Origin: Panopea generosa
Lineage: Eukaryota; Mollusca; Bivalvia; Adapedonta; Hiatellidae
NCBI GenBank assembly: GCA_029582155.1
Contig: CM055903.1
Location: 41,151,353 to 41,215,352 of the forward strand
Reading direction: 5' to 3'
Length of the DNA: 64,000 nucleotides
Below, in pieces: positions 1 to 10,504 of the stretch. The notes beneath the pieces are model-generated. The model did no database searches. It saw nothing but the letters and a program-made list of their open reading frames with translations, and had not been told where the DNA came from. The stretch's first letter is position 1, and each line of letters begins with the position of its first letter. The translations under genes were made by a program, and so were the position numbers.

Positions 1-71
1 GAGTTAATTCAAAATTAATATTTTCATGTTTTGATATTCATATTCAAGCAATGATCTTTTCTTCACAAAGT

Positions 72-312
72 GTCCTCCATGGCCGAATAATCTAAGGTGC
101 CATCTCAAGATCACTTACCTCTCACTGCTTATGTTGTAGGTTCAAGTCCTGCTCGCTCCAAAATTTTAGAAAAAAAAACAAACTTGCAGAATGACGGTGG
201 TTCTACTCAGTCTGACTCAGTCTGAGGTCTTCCCCCATGAGTAAAACTGGATATGCCATCTATAACCTGAAATGTGTTGAAAATGGCGTTAAACTCCATT
301 AAAAAAAAAAAA
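72..312 (+). mobile_element. SINE-B copy, near full length
   Basis: The head reads as a tRNA-Leu/Ser-like pol III promoter with an extended variable region. A degenerate A box (GGCCGAATAATCTAAGG) is followed by a B box (GGTTCAAGTCC). The body has the family marks: a 'GGTGGTTCTACTCAG' block, then 'GGATATGCCAT..ATAACCTG' and 'AAATGTGTTGAAAATGG', then a poly(A) tail. The same order recurs at 22101, 22417, 47175, 52842 and 62708, which defines the family. The tRNA-Leu/Ser origin is inferred from head architecture only. Confidence 0.85.
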
Positions 313-641
313 ATTCTTTACAAAGCATTTTGACCGATGTTGCACATTTTTTATCAACAGTATTTCAATTATACAATGGCAGTCATTGCATCTATTAAGT
401 AATAGTTATTAGGATCTACTTGGCAGTTATCCAGTACTAGACTCACTTTATCTTTACAAGTTGCTAACTACTTACCCACATATTCAGAGGTGGGAGATCC
501 ATGGCTGTAGAACAAGGTTCATAATGACCAATAGATACTATATCATGTTACATTATGATTTTTTTAGTATCTGTGTGATTTGGATATTAATAAAAATCAT
601 GTATTTAAACCATAAATTTTTTTGTTAAGACCGTTGTATTA
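313..641. other. Unassigned AT-rich interval
   Basis: Single-copy-looking AT-rich sequence between a SINE and a MITE. No open frame, RNA gene or repeat was recognised. Confidence 0.5.
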
Positions 642-827
642 TACAGTTGAACCTGTCTTCAGCAGCCAGTCAAGGGAAGGAGCAACAGTGGTCTTTTAAG
701 ACAGGTTGCTGTTTAATGCAGGTTAATTTAATCGGAAAGCATATAAATGTGAAACAACAAACAAATGTGGCTGCTTAAGACAAGTGGCTGCTTAATAGAG
801 GTGACCACTTATACAAGTTTGACTGTA
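642..827. mobile_element. MITE family M, Tc1/mariner-type
   Basis: The element starts CAGTTGAACCTGT and ends ACAAGTTTGACTG, an imperfect terminal inverted repeat, and it is flanked by TA on both sides (642-643 and 826-827). CAGT..ACTG ends with TA duplications are typical of Tc1/mariner relatives. The interior has 'AAGCAGCCAGTCAAGGGAA'-like and 'GTGGCTGCTTAAGACAAG' blocks, shared with copies at 23643 and 59512. There is no transposase, so it is non-autonomous. Confidence 0.75.
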
Positions 828-1904
828 AAACCTCAATCATGCCTCTCCATGCTATCACAAGGACGATGATGGAAATAAGAGATGATGTGATTCTTGTTTT
901 GTGTTACCAAGGAATCATGTAGAAAAGGAAAGCCAACTGAATGCGATTTTGAGACGCTCGCATATTCCCGCAAAATCTCACAATATCTTGTTTTCAATTA
1001 TCTTAACTTCCATTCATCCCAGGAACACATATCAAAATTCTTACATTGCAGAATGAAATTATCATCAAAACAACACTGTTCCCATACATTTGTGTTTAAA
1101 ATTGTTGAAGTACTTGTGATTACAAAATTTGTATACTGAAGCTAAAATAACTATAATTCAAGATCATTTTCCGTGATCGAAACATGTTTAAACATCTACG
1201 ATTGCATACACATTACAGTTTATGTACAAGAAATCAGTTGCCTGTGAATTATGAATGATTAATTTGCAAATTATGAATTCTTCTTGATTCTTCTTGTGCT
1301 ATTTCATCAACATTTAGTCAGGAGATGCAAGTTTCTTATCCTTGTATACAAGTCCTTCGTGTTTAATTACCCTTGGTATTGATGTGTACTGATAGAATTC
1401 TCATGAATGTATTTTTAATTTTTATTTATGCAACATGTGTTTTATTCATGGATGTACATTCTGTGATACTGAAATAAATCTATTTATCTACAAGAAGAGA
1501 GATTTATTGCACTCATTGAACTTACACCCCCCACCCCCCACCCCGCTTAAATGGATCTGAAAAAAAGTTTTGAAGTGTTAAAAGTAAAAAAAAAACATGC
1601 AAATTGTCAAACTTCCAGGTAATTGTTTGTGAATTTATTTTCAAACAAGAGTGTTTAATTGTAACACACTTCAAAACATTTAAAAAAAATCTTAATCCCT
1701 AAAAAGCTACTCTCCCCCTTTTTAGAAAACTGTGTTTATGGGTATTGTGGGAATACAGTATTGACATTCGTCATGTGCCTCTTGAAGTCACACCCCTTCT
1801 TAACGATAACCTATTTAGTAAAAAAATCAAAGATGAAAAATTCTGTTTTGGACATTCCGGATAAAATGAGTTATGCTTAAAACCCATCCGATTGTGGGGT
1901 AATG
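828..1904. other. Unassigned interval with a C-rich tract
   Basis: AT-rich sequence with no recognisable gene. A C-rich run lies near 1527-1545. The 81-codon frame starting at 894 resembles no family I know and has no splice or promoter context, so I treat it as chance. Confidence 0.5.
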
Positions 1905-1965
1905 AGAGAATATAAGAATCTCACATGGGTTTGAGGCTCAGATAGAAAATTCCATGCTGGATGAA
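1905..1965. mobile_element. MITE family U, terminal fragment
   Basis: The blocks AATATAAGAATCT, ACATGGGTTTGAGG and CAGATAGAAAATTCC match one arm of the fuller palindromic element at 13247. Only one arm is recognisable here. Confidence 0.5.
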
Positions 1966-2394
1966 AAATCCACACCCAGTAAAATTACTTGAAAATCCTT
2001 GTTCAGCAAGAAATAACATTCTAGAAGATTGGTCTTACATATCAGACACAACTTTTTAACTGACACCATTCTTGGCAAACCAGACAAAATCTGTCTTGCT
2101 GCCCGTAAAACATGACGCCTTGTGCCATAAACCAGGCTAATGCCCATCAACTTTAGAGTACAATGAATAATTACACCCAAAATATCAAATATTTATAAAG
2201 CACATAAATATTACTTCATTTGTTAGAAATCTGTAGCCAAATTAGGAAACAAAAACTTCCCACATGCAGGTATTGTTTCAAGAAAGTTAACATTATTAAT
2301 ATCAATGTTCAATCTTTGTAGAGTTGTACACTATTAATAAAATTTTAATTTACAAGCCAAGAGTTTTCATCATCCAATTATAAAGTTGAATTAT
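1966..2394. other. Unassigned interval
   Basis: AT-rich sequence with no gene or repeat that I can name. Confidence 0.45.
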
Positions 2395-2715
2395 TGTTCC
2401 ATTATGGCCGGCCCAATTAGCTCAGTCGGTAACACATCTGGCTATCAATCCAGGGGTCGTGAGTTTGAATTCCCGCCTGGCAACAGTCTCCGTGATGGTT
2501 GATATACATCATTGTGTCTCATTATCATTCATCTCTCACCGCTGAATCACATGGGAAAGTTATCAGTTACTTGTAGAGATAGGGTGTGCTTGAGTACTGG
2601 TTAACCTTCAGGATCCCAGGAAACAGTGGTTAGGTTAACTGGTCTGTTAGCTCTCAGTGACATAAAAATGACACTAAATATTCAATCTATCAATCAATCA
2701 ATCATGTTCCATTAT
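2395..2715 (+). mobile_element. SINE-A copy with 11-bp target-site duplication
   Basis: This is a full element from the tRNA-like head (TTAGCTCAGTCGGTAACA A box; GTCGTGAGTTTGAATTCCC B box) through a conserved body (AAGTTATCAGTTACTTG, GGTTAACCTTCAGGATCC, CAGTGGTTAGGTTAACTG) to a CAATCAATCAATCA tail. TGTTCCATTAT occurs at 2395-2405 and 2705-2715, so the inserted element is 2406-2704. This demonstrates L1-like target-primed insertion. It is the best reference copy of the family in the window. Confidence 0.92.
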
Positions 2716-2769
2716 CAACTCGTTCCGACTCGAATAAGTTTAAATTTCGAAGTTCTTATAACACTTGAC

Positions 2770-3134
2770 CAAGCAGACAGGTGTTTATCTCTAACTGCTG
2801 AGGTCATGGACTAGAGCCCAAGGGTCAGTTTTACTAAACTTCTAAAGCTGACATTTTCCTCAACTAAAAATGTCTCCGAATGATTATTTGAACCATTCAT
2901 AATTAGTCTTTGCACATCTGTACTTATTGGTAAAGCATAATGAGTATAATTTGAGTTAAGGATAATCTCAAGTTGAGATGTTCAGCTTGCTCCAAAATCT
3001 GTATGAGATAGTTTGCTAGTTATTTTGGGAAAGGTGGTGGTTTTATTTGGACACACAAATATTGCCTGCACATCAAAAACCATGTTGCCGTATATAACCT
3101 GTATTGTGTTTCAGATAGCATTAAACACTACATT
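2770..3134 (+). mobile_element. SINE-B copy interrupted by a MITE
   Basis: The head (TATCTCTAACTGCTGAGGTC..GAGCCC) stops near 2830. The family body resumes near 2990 (CTCCAAAATCTGTATGAGA, then ATATAACCTG and TTGTGTTTCAGATAGCATTAAAC). The intervening block is an S-family MITE. The 3' end of the SINE runs straight into the large minisatellite. Confidence 0.65.
2832..2990. mobile_element. MITE family S, degenerate copy nested in SINE-B
   Basis: The right end (GATAATCTCAAGTTGAGATG, then TTCAGC) and the middle (TTGGTAAAGCATAATG) match the complete S element at 60083. The left arm keeps only ATTTTCCTCAA. It splits a SINE-B copy, so it inserted later than the SINE. Confidence 0.6.
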
Positions 3135-3435
3135 TGAGGTTCTCTGTAAGATTCTTGTGACTGTAAGCCCCTTGAGGTTGTCTGTAAGAATCTTGTGACT
3201 GTAAGCCCCTTGAGGTTGTCTGTAAGAATCTTGTGACTGTAAGCCCTTTGAGGTTGTTTGTTAACATCTTGTGACTGTAAGCCTCTTGAGGTTGTCTGTA
3301 AGCATCTTGTGTCTGTAAGCATCTTGTTACTGTAAGCCCCTTGAGGTTGTCTGTAAGCATCTTGTGTCTGTAAGCATCTTGTGACTGTAAGCCCCTTGAG
3401 GTTGTCTGTAAGCGTCTTGTGACTGTAAGCCCCTT
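3134..3435. repeat. Minisatellite, 38-bp units (left block of large array)
   Basis: The unit alternates TTGAGGTTGTCTGTAAG with AATCTTGTGACTGTAAGCC. Unit starts at 3172, 3210 and 3248 give a 38-bp period. The array begins inside the tail of a SINE-B copy. It grades into the 21-bp block. Confidence 0.9.
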
Positions 3436-4690
3436 GAGGTTGTCTGTAAGCACATTAAGGTTGTCTGTAAGCACTCTGTGGTTATCTAAAAGCACCTTGT
3501 GGTTGTCTGTAAGCACCTCTAGGTTGTCTGTAATTAGCCCCTTGAGGTTGTCTGTAAGCACCTTGAGGTTGTCTGTAAACACCTTGAGGTTGTCTGTTAG
3601 CCTCTTGATGTTGTCTGTTAGTCCTTTGAGGTTGTCTGTAAGTCCCTTGAGGTTGTCTGTAAGCACATTAAGGTTGTCTGTAAGCACCTTGTGGTTAACT
3701 GTAAGCACCTTGAGGTTGTCTGTAATTAGCCCCTTGGGGTTGTCTGTAAGCACCTTAAGGTTGTCTGTAAGAACATTTAGTTTGTCTGTAAGCACATTGT
3801 GGTTGTCTGTAATTAGCCCCTTGAAGTTATCTGTTAGCACCTTGAGGTTGTCTGTAAGCACCTTTAGGTTGTCTGTAAGCACATTAATGTTGTCTGTAAT
3901 TAGCCCCTTGAAGTTATCTGTTAGCACCTTGAGGTTGTCTGTAAGCACCTTTAGGTTGTCTGTAAGCACATTAAGGTTGTCTGTAAGCACATTGTGGTTA
4001 TCTGTAAGCACCTTGAGGTTATCTGTAAGCACCTTGAGGTTGTCTGTAAGCACCTTTAGGTTGTCTGTAAGCACCTTGATGTTGTCTGTAAGCACATTGT
4101 GGTGATCTGTAAGCACCTTGTGGTTCACTGTAAGCACCTTGAGGTTGTCTGTAAGCCTCTTGAGGTTGTCTGTTAGCCCCTTGAGGTTGTCTGTAAGTCC
4201 CTTGAGGTTGTCTGTATTACGCTCCTTGAGGTTGTCTGTAAGTCCCATCAGGTTGTCTTTAAGCCCCATGAGATTGTCTGTAAGTCCCACCAGGTTGTCT
4301 GTAAGTCCCATGAGGTTGTCTGTAAGTTCCATGAGGTTGTCTGTAAGTCTCATGAGATTGTCTGTCAGTGTCTTGAGATTATCCTGTTAGCCTCATGAGG
4401 TTATCTGTAAGTCCCTTGATGGTGTCTGTGAGTGTCTTGAGGTTGTCTGTAAGTCCCATGAGGTTGTCTGTTAGTGTCTTGGAGTTGTCTTTAAGTCATA
4501 TGAGGTTGTCTGTAAGACCCTTGAGGTTTTCCTTAAGTGTCTTGAGGTTGTTTGTAAGACCCATGAGGTTGTCTGTGAGTGTCTTGGGGTTGTCTGTAAG
4601 TCCCATGAGGTTGTCTGTAAGTCCCATGAGGTTGTCTGTAAGTCTCTTGAAGTTGTCTATAAGTCCATTGAAGTTGTCTGTAAATCCCAT
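3435..4690. repeat. Minisatellite, 21-bp units (middle block)
   Basis: The unit is close to TTGAGGTTGTCTGTAAGCACC, with about 60 variant copies. Because 21 is a multiple of 3 and the unit lacks stops in several frames, long frames appear on both strands: heptapeptide LTDNLKV on minus, SVSTLRL on plus. These follow directly from the repeat and have no initiation or splice context. Some variants insert a few extra bases (AATTAGCCCC), shifting the register. Confidence 0.93.
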
Positions 4691-6245
4691 GATATTGCTT
4701 GTAAGCCCCTCCTGGGGTTGTGTGTAAGCCCCACGACATTGTTTGTAAGCCCCTCCTGGGGGTTGTGTGTAAGCCCCATGAGACTGCTTGTAAGCCCCTC
4801 CTGGGGGTTGTGTGTAAGCCTCATGAGATTGCTTGTAAGCCCCTCCTGGAGGTTGTGTGTAAGCCCCATGAGATTGCTTGTAAGCCCCTCCTGGGGGTTG
4901 TGTGTAAGCCCCATGAGATTGCTTGTAAGCCCCTCCTGGGGTTGTGTGTAAGCCCCATGAGATTGCTTGTAAGCCCCTCCTGGGGTTGTGTGCAAGCCCC
5001 ATGAGATTGCTTGTAAGCCCCTCCTGGGGTTGTGTGTAAGCCCCATGAGATTGCTTGTAAGCCCCTCCTGGGGGTTTTGTGTAAGCCCCATGAGATTGCT
5101 TGTAAGTCCCTCCTGGGGTTGTGTGTAAGCCCTATGAAATTGTTTGTAAGCTCCTCCTAGGGGTTGTGTGTAAGCCCCATGAGATTTCTTGTAAGCCCCT
5201 CCTGGGGTTGTGTGTAAGCCCCATGAGATTGCTTGTAAGCCCCTCCTGGGGATGTGTGTAATCCCCATGAGATTGTTTGTAAGTCCCTCCGGGGGGTTGT
5301 GTGTAAGCCCCATGAGATTGTTTGTAAGCCCCTCCTGGGGTTGTGTGTAAGCCTTATGAAATTGTTTGTAAGCTCCTCCTGGGGTATGTGTGTAAGCCCC
5401 ATGAGATTGCTTGTAAGCCCCTCCTGGGGTTGTGTGTAAGCCCCATGAGATTGCTTGTAAGTCCCTCCTGGGGGTTGTGTGTAAACCCAATGAGATTGTT
5501 TGTAAGCCCCTCCTGGGGTTGTGTGTAAGCCCTATGAAATTGTTTGTAAGCTCCTCCTGGGGGTTGTGTGTAAGCCCCATGAGATTGCTTGTAAGCCCCT
5601 CCTGGGGTTGTGTGTAAGCCCCATGAGATTGTGTGTAAGCCCCTCCTTGGGGTTGTGTGTAAGCCCCATGAGATTGCTTGTAAGCCCCTCCTGGAGGTTG
5701 TGTGTAAGCCCCATGAGATTGCTTGTAATCCCCTCCTGGGGTTGTGTGTTAGCCCCATGAGATTGTTTGTTAACCCCTCCTGGGGTTGTGTGTAAGCCCT
5801 ATGAAATTGTTTGTAAGCTCCTCCTGGGGGTTGTGTGTAAGCCCCATGAGATTGCTTGTAAGCCCCTCCTGGGGTTGTGTGTAAGCCCCATGAGATTGTT
5901 TGTAAGCCCCTCCTAGGGGTTGTGTGTAAGCCCCATGAGATTTTGTAAGCCCCTCCTGGGGTTGTGTGTTATCCCCATGAGATTGTTTGTAAGCCCCTCC
6001 TGGAGTTTGTGTGTAAGCCCCTCCTGGGGTTGTGTGTAAGCCCCATGATATTGCTTGTAGGCCCCTCCTGGGGTTGTGTGTAAGCCCCATGATATTGTTT
6101 GTAAGCGCCTCCTAGGGGTTATGTGTAAGGCCCATGAGATTGTTTGTAAGCCCCTCTTGAAGTTTGTGTGTAAGCCCTATGAGATTGTCTGAAAGTCCCT
6201 TGAGTTTGTTTGTTTAAAGCCCCTTAAGGTTATCTGTTTGTGTCT
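4690..6245. repeat. Minisatellite, 44-bp dimeric units (right block)
   Basis: The unit is CCCCATGAGATTGCTTGTAAG joined to CCCCTCCTGGGGTTGTGTG plus TAAG, roughly 21 + 23 bp. Both halves are recognisably derived from the 21-bp unit on the left. The minus-strand consensus has no stop in any of its three frames. As 44 is not a multiple of 3, frames cycle with a 44-residue period (307 codons at 4657-5580). The array decays after about 6175. Confidence 0.93.
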
Positions 6246-6519
6246 TGAGCTTGTCAATTTTCAACTTGTTGTTTTCAGTTTTTTTTCCTATTGGGTTTAA
6301 AATAGTGAAATGATTATGACTCTTGCATCATTCATTGATTATTGAACAGGGAATTTATAAACAAAATTCCTCTAAACCTTTTAACTTAGGCATGTTTTTT
6401 TTCATACCTAATTTTGGATACTTAATGGATGGCATATATTGAAATTTGATTTCTTTTTGTGTGATTATATTATACATAATGCACATAATTATACACATAT
6501 ATATAAAATCTGCTGAATT
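6246..6519. other. Unassigned AT-rich interval
   Basis: Low-complexity AT-rich sequence between the minisatellite and a MITE, with a short TATATATA run near 6498. Nothing else seen. Confidence 0.5.
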
Positions 6520-6722
6520 AGGCCATTAAGTAAATTAATTGGTAAATTGTCATTTAGATTTTTCTTAAAAAGGTTGTGTGGGGGAGGATTTTATTTTATT
6601 ATATTTTATTTTTTTTTTTTTTTTTTATTTATTTTTTTTTTTTATGAAAAAAAGGGTCTGGGCGGCAAAAAAATTAGAGGGTAGGTGGAGATGATTATCT
6701 AGCAATTAATATATTATGGCCT
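6520..6722. mobile_element. MITE family G
   Basis: Ends are AGGCCATTAAG.. and ..ATATTATGGCCT. Subterminal blocks (AATTGTCATTTAGATTT and ATGATTATCTAGCAATTAAT) are related by inversion. The core is a T/A-rich homopolymer stretch followed by AAAAAGGGTCTGGGCGGC and GGTAGGTGG. Three relatives lie at 11314, 16862 and 18308. Flanks are TA-rich, but the duplication length is not settled, so I do not assign a superfamily. Confidence 0.75.
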
Positions 6723-8280
6723 TATTCCAGAACACAGAATAGATTCTCTTACAGCACTGGAAACAACATAACTATTCTGTTACAGAGAGCTTCTCATACA
6801 TGATTAATGAACTTTGGTTATTTACGACTTTTCCACCCGATTGGTTTTACATCTTTTGTACACAGTAGGACACCATGTCTGGGTACTGTTTCGATGGAAC
6901 GCGGTATTTTTATTGATTTTTCTCCCTCATCAGTTGGATTTATAAATTATTATTGTTTCCTTTCCAGGACTACTTCTGTACATTTCTTACAAAGGTCCCG
7001 AATGTCACAACCGTTAAGACTGAAGTCTCTTTTCTGTGTTTGAAGATTTTAGATTACTTAATTTGTTTGTCTACTGTTACGTTTGGATGGGGCAAATATT
7101 TGTGATGCTATGTGTTGATAGCTTATGGATGCTCCTGTGATAAAATCTGTCGATTTTTGTATCAGCCTGTGACAGACGACCGGTTTTGTTTAAACTCGCT
7201 CATTCAGCAGACAGCTTTTCATCAATCAATTAATCAATCATTGGACTACTATAATTAAGACTTTCATATTTCATGTAAACAAAGGATATAAAAAAATTAT
7301 TGATGAAAAGTTACGATTTGATTTCCACGGCTGAGGTCTTGCAAATGGCAAGATCATGAAGAATTAGGACTAATAGCGGAAATAAGAAAGTTATCGAGTT
7401 TTCAATTATTCATAAATGATTTAAAATATTTGTTGTTTCCCATTGCAGAGGAGTAGCGAGTGAACGAATACGGGAATGATTCAGCATTGATTGATTTACA
7501 GCAAAGACCTTTTCCGCTGTTGATTATTTGGATACAATTGAATTGCCTAATAACTACAGGAAACATTTTATGACCTTATGTGTGAGATTTGGATACGAGC
7601 AATGTGGAAATAATAATTATTCTTGACTGTGCTGCAGGATTCCTTCTGAGGAGGTAAATAATTTATATTTTCTGTCTCTCCAAGCATTCTCTCGTAATTT
7701 ATTTCCCTAATTTGCCGCCATTCCTAAACATATACTCAAAAGCTCCATTTCTATATAGCTTTTATCCATATGAACTTGCTTGCTAAATTGAGTTTTAATG
7801 GGCAATTTAAAAAAACTCCTGATATGTTTTCCTTGTTGACTATTATCCAGATATGAGTGATCCATTTTCTTTATGGCTTCCACTAAACCATGAACATAAA
7901 TATCCATAAATAAAACTGATTTTATAGCTTAATGGACAAGTTTGAAAGTGTTTTATTATAGAATTACATGTACAAGGGTCATTTACACTGTATCTGCTTT
8001 ACCGTCTGCTTAAAACATCTACTTTCACCTTCATACTCAAATGAAAACGATTGGAACCAAATCAAGCTAAATAAAACCAAATGGAATTTGATCAGTGAAG
8101 CAGACTATTTGCTATTACTCATGTAATAGAAAAATCTCCTGAATTTTTGCATGTGACAATAAAAAATAATTGAAAAAGCAGGTGGGTAGAAATATGTAAA
8201 TAAAGCATAGGAGCGCTGGGCCTTTTGTTTATTGATAAAAAGCACTTATGGAAATCCTGCCAAGGTTCAAGTGGGAGGGG
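6723..8280. other. Unassigned interval containing a weak exon candidate
   Basis: No protein-coding signal recognised. The 78-codon frame at 6807 and the 66-codon minus frame at 7707 match nothing I know. Splice-like signals at 7449-7653 are listed separately. Confidence 0.45.
7449..7653 (+). other. Possible non-coding exon (splice-site candidate)
   Basis: A pyrimidine-rich stretch ending TTTCCCATTGCAG precedes 7449, and GAGGAG followed by GTAAAT occurs at 7654. These would define a 205-nt internal exon. All three plus frames contain stops, so it could only be untranslated. The evidence is motif-level only. Confidence 0.15.
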
Positions 8281-8464
8281 TTAAATGAAGTTATAATGAA
8301 GTTGGAGTGAAGTGATAATGGAGTTGTTGTTTTTAAGCTTTTTAAGTTATCGCATGGTCTTGGACTTCAGAGAAATAGCGATACATTACTAATGAAAATA
8401 CTATTAGTTCTGTGATGAAATATACTTCAAAGTTTTATATTATCATGTCGAAGATTTTAACAGA

Positions 8465-9405
8465 ATTATGCGAAGTTTTAAAATAAACTGCTTGTAAGCG
8501 TAAATATAATTTATATTGCAATTAAGATTTAATAATAGAATAGAAATGTTCACATGAAAAAATAATGAAAGTATTCATAATCTTAAGGTTATATTTCAGT
8601 ATTGAGATTTAAATTGATTGATTGATTGAATATTTAGCATCATTTTTATGCCTTCGAGGGCTGACAGACGATTACTTAATCTAACCAACTATTCCTGGGG
8701 TCCTAAAAAGGTTAACCAGTTCTCAAGCACACCCATCTCCACAAGTAACTGATAACTTTTTCACTTGAATCAGAAGTGAGATGCAAATAATAATGAGACA
8801 CAATGTCATTTATCAATCATCACAGAGACTGTTGCCAGGCAGGGATTCAAACTCACAACCCAGGGATTGACAGTCAGATGCGCTACCAACTGAGCTATTC
8901 AGGCCCAGCTTAAAGATTAAAAAAAAAAGAGGGTGGTGGTCGTGGTGGTGGAGGGGGTGGGGGGTGAGTGTGATGAAAGCGATTGTTAACTTTAAGTTAT
9001 ATTGTAGTGTAAGATTTAATAGAAATAGTGAAGTTGTAATGAAATAAAATGGAAGTAAGTGTTTGCAAGCTTTAATGTTGTATTGCAATCTCATAATGAT
9101 TAAGAAAAAATAATGAACTTATAAATAATAATGTAAGTGTCTGTAAGTTTGAAGTTATTTTTAGTCTAAGATTCAATAAAAATAGTGATGCTATATTAAA
9201 ATGAAAAAATTATAATGAATGTCTTTGCAAGCTTAAAGTTATAATGCAGTGTAAGATTTAAAAAAATGAAGTTGCAATGAAATAAAATGAAAGTATTTGC
9301 AAGCTTAAATGTTATATTGCAATCTAAGATTAAGAAAATATAATGAAGTTATAATGAAATAATAATGAAAATGATTGTAAGTTTAATGTTGTGTAAAAAT
9401 CTGAT
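8465..9405. repeat. Degenerate tandem array, about 75-120 bp units
   Basis: Recurrent blocks appear in order: GCAAGCTTAAAGTTATA, TTGCAGTGTAAGATTTAA, GTGAAGTTATAATGAAAT, AATAATGAAAGT. They are heavily mutated with variable spacing. The array is split by a minus-strand SINE-A at 8612-8909, so the array predates that insertion. Confidence 0.75.
8612..8909 (-). mobile_element. SINE-A copy, full length
   Basis: On the plus strand it begins with the ATTGATTGATTG tail and ATATTTAGCATCATTTTTATG. It runs through the body to the inverted B box (GGATTCAAACTCACAACCC) and A box (CAACTGAGCTATTCAGGCC). The duplicated target site is not clear. Confidence 0.88.
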
Positions 9406-9418
9406 ATTAGTCCTGGAT

Positions 9419-9735
9419 TGATAGTTGTTTGGATTTTGATGGATCCTTGAAGCTGGATAAAGTAGTTTGTTCTCAGGTCATATTAATAAGTCAGGTCACA
9501 TGGTATATTACGTTGGATGATGATAGTTGATTGGATTTTGATGGATCCTTGAAGCTAGATAAGGTAGTTGGTTCTCGGGTCATATTAATTAGTCAGGTCA
9601 CATGGTATATTACGTTGGATGATGATAGTTGATTGGATTTTGATGGATCCTTGAAGCTAGATAAGGTAGTTGGTTCTCGGGTCATATTTAATAAGTCAGG
9701 TCACATGGTATATTACGCTGGATGATGATATTGAT
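9419..9735. repeat. Tandem repeat, three 102-bp units
   Basis: GGATTTTGATGGATCC begins at 9431, 9533 and 9635, giving a 102-bp period with few substitutions. Each unit carries GTCAGGTCACATGGTATATT. The copies are much closer to each other than those of the degenerate array to the left, so the expansion is younger. Confidence 0.93.
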
Positions 9736-9974
9736 TACGTCGTAACTGATATGAATCTATAATGAACTACGTAAAACGAATGTAAAATATGAGGAATTAC
9801 TGTTGTATTCTTTGTACAAATGTGAATTATTTATTAAAATAAACTTTGCTTTCAGGAATCTTTCGTGTGATCTGAACATATTTTATGTCGCTTTTAAAAT
9901 CCGCTGAGCACTGGATGATTTATTTCTTGTCGGCACTGGTGTATTTTTGGTGAAGGAAATTTGGGCGTTATGTA

Positions 9975-10228
9975 AGAAAAGTCTAGTGTCAAGTGAAAAA
10001 AGCCGAGTAAGAAGGTTATGTGTTGAATAAGAAAATCTAGTGTCAAGTAAGAAAGTCAAGTGTCGAGTAAGAAAATCAAGTGTTGAGTAAGAAAATCAAG
10101 TGTCAAGTAAGAAATCCAAGTGTTGAGTAAGAAAATCAAGTGTCAAGTAAGAAATCCAAGTGTTGAGTAAGAAAATCAAGTGTCAAGTAAGAAAGTTGAG
10201 TATTATGAGAGTAAGAAAGTTGAGTGTA
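9975..10228. repeat. Minisatellite, 20-bp units
   Basis: The unit is near GTGTCAAGTAAGAAAATCAA, about a dozen copies. In the middle a 40-bp dimer alternates GTGTCAAG..AATCC with GTGTTGAG..AAATC. The edges are degenerate. Confidence 0.9.
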
Positions 10229-10231
10229 GAA

Positions 10232-10312
10232 TCATTATAAGTGGCAAACTTTTTCACATAAAATATTTGTCCCATTAGCTGGGTTCGAACTCAACCTCTT
10301 AATGGAGGAGTG
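10232..10312 (-). mobile_element. SINE-B fragment
   Basis: GTGGCAAACTTTTTCACATA, then GCTGGGTTCGAACTCAACCT, is the reverse complement of the SINE-B B box and proximal body. The A-box side and the 3' half are missing. Confidence 0.55.
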
Positions 10313-10504
10313 AAATTTAGTTTGGCTCGTAAAATGGAAGTAAATAGATTTTTATTTAATCAGTTAAAAAGCATATTCGTTATGATCTTGCATAAAAACA
10401 AACAAAATGGTATGTTTATAATAATGCTCATTTAATGTAAGATGATACCAACTTGTATGTTAAATGTAATATTTTGTTAATTTTGATAAACTGAGATCAT
10501 TAAG

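Noticed and set aside
3121-4353. 410-codon minus-strand frame of LTDNLKV heptads as a coiled-coil gene
   Set aside because: It is exactly the 21-bp minisatellite read in a stop-free frame. Plus-strand frames of similar length exist, the frame begins and ends with the array, and there is no promoter, signal or splice context.
4657-5580. 307-codon minus-strand frame in the 44-bp array
   Set aside because: The 44-bp unit lacks stops in all three frames and the frame cycles with the unit. No evidence beyond repeat composition.
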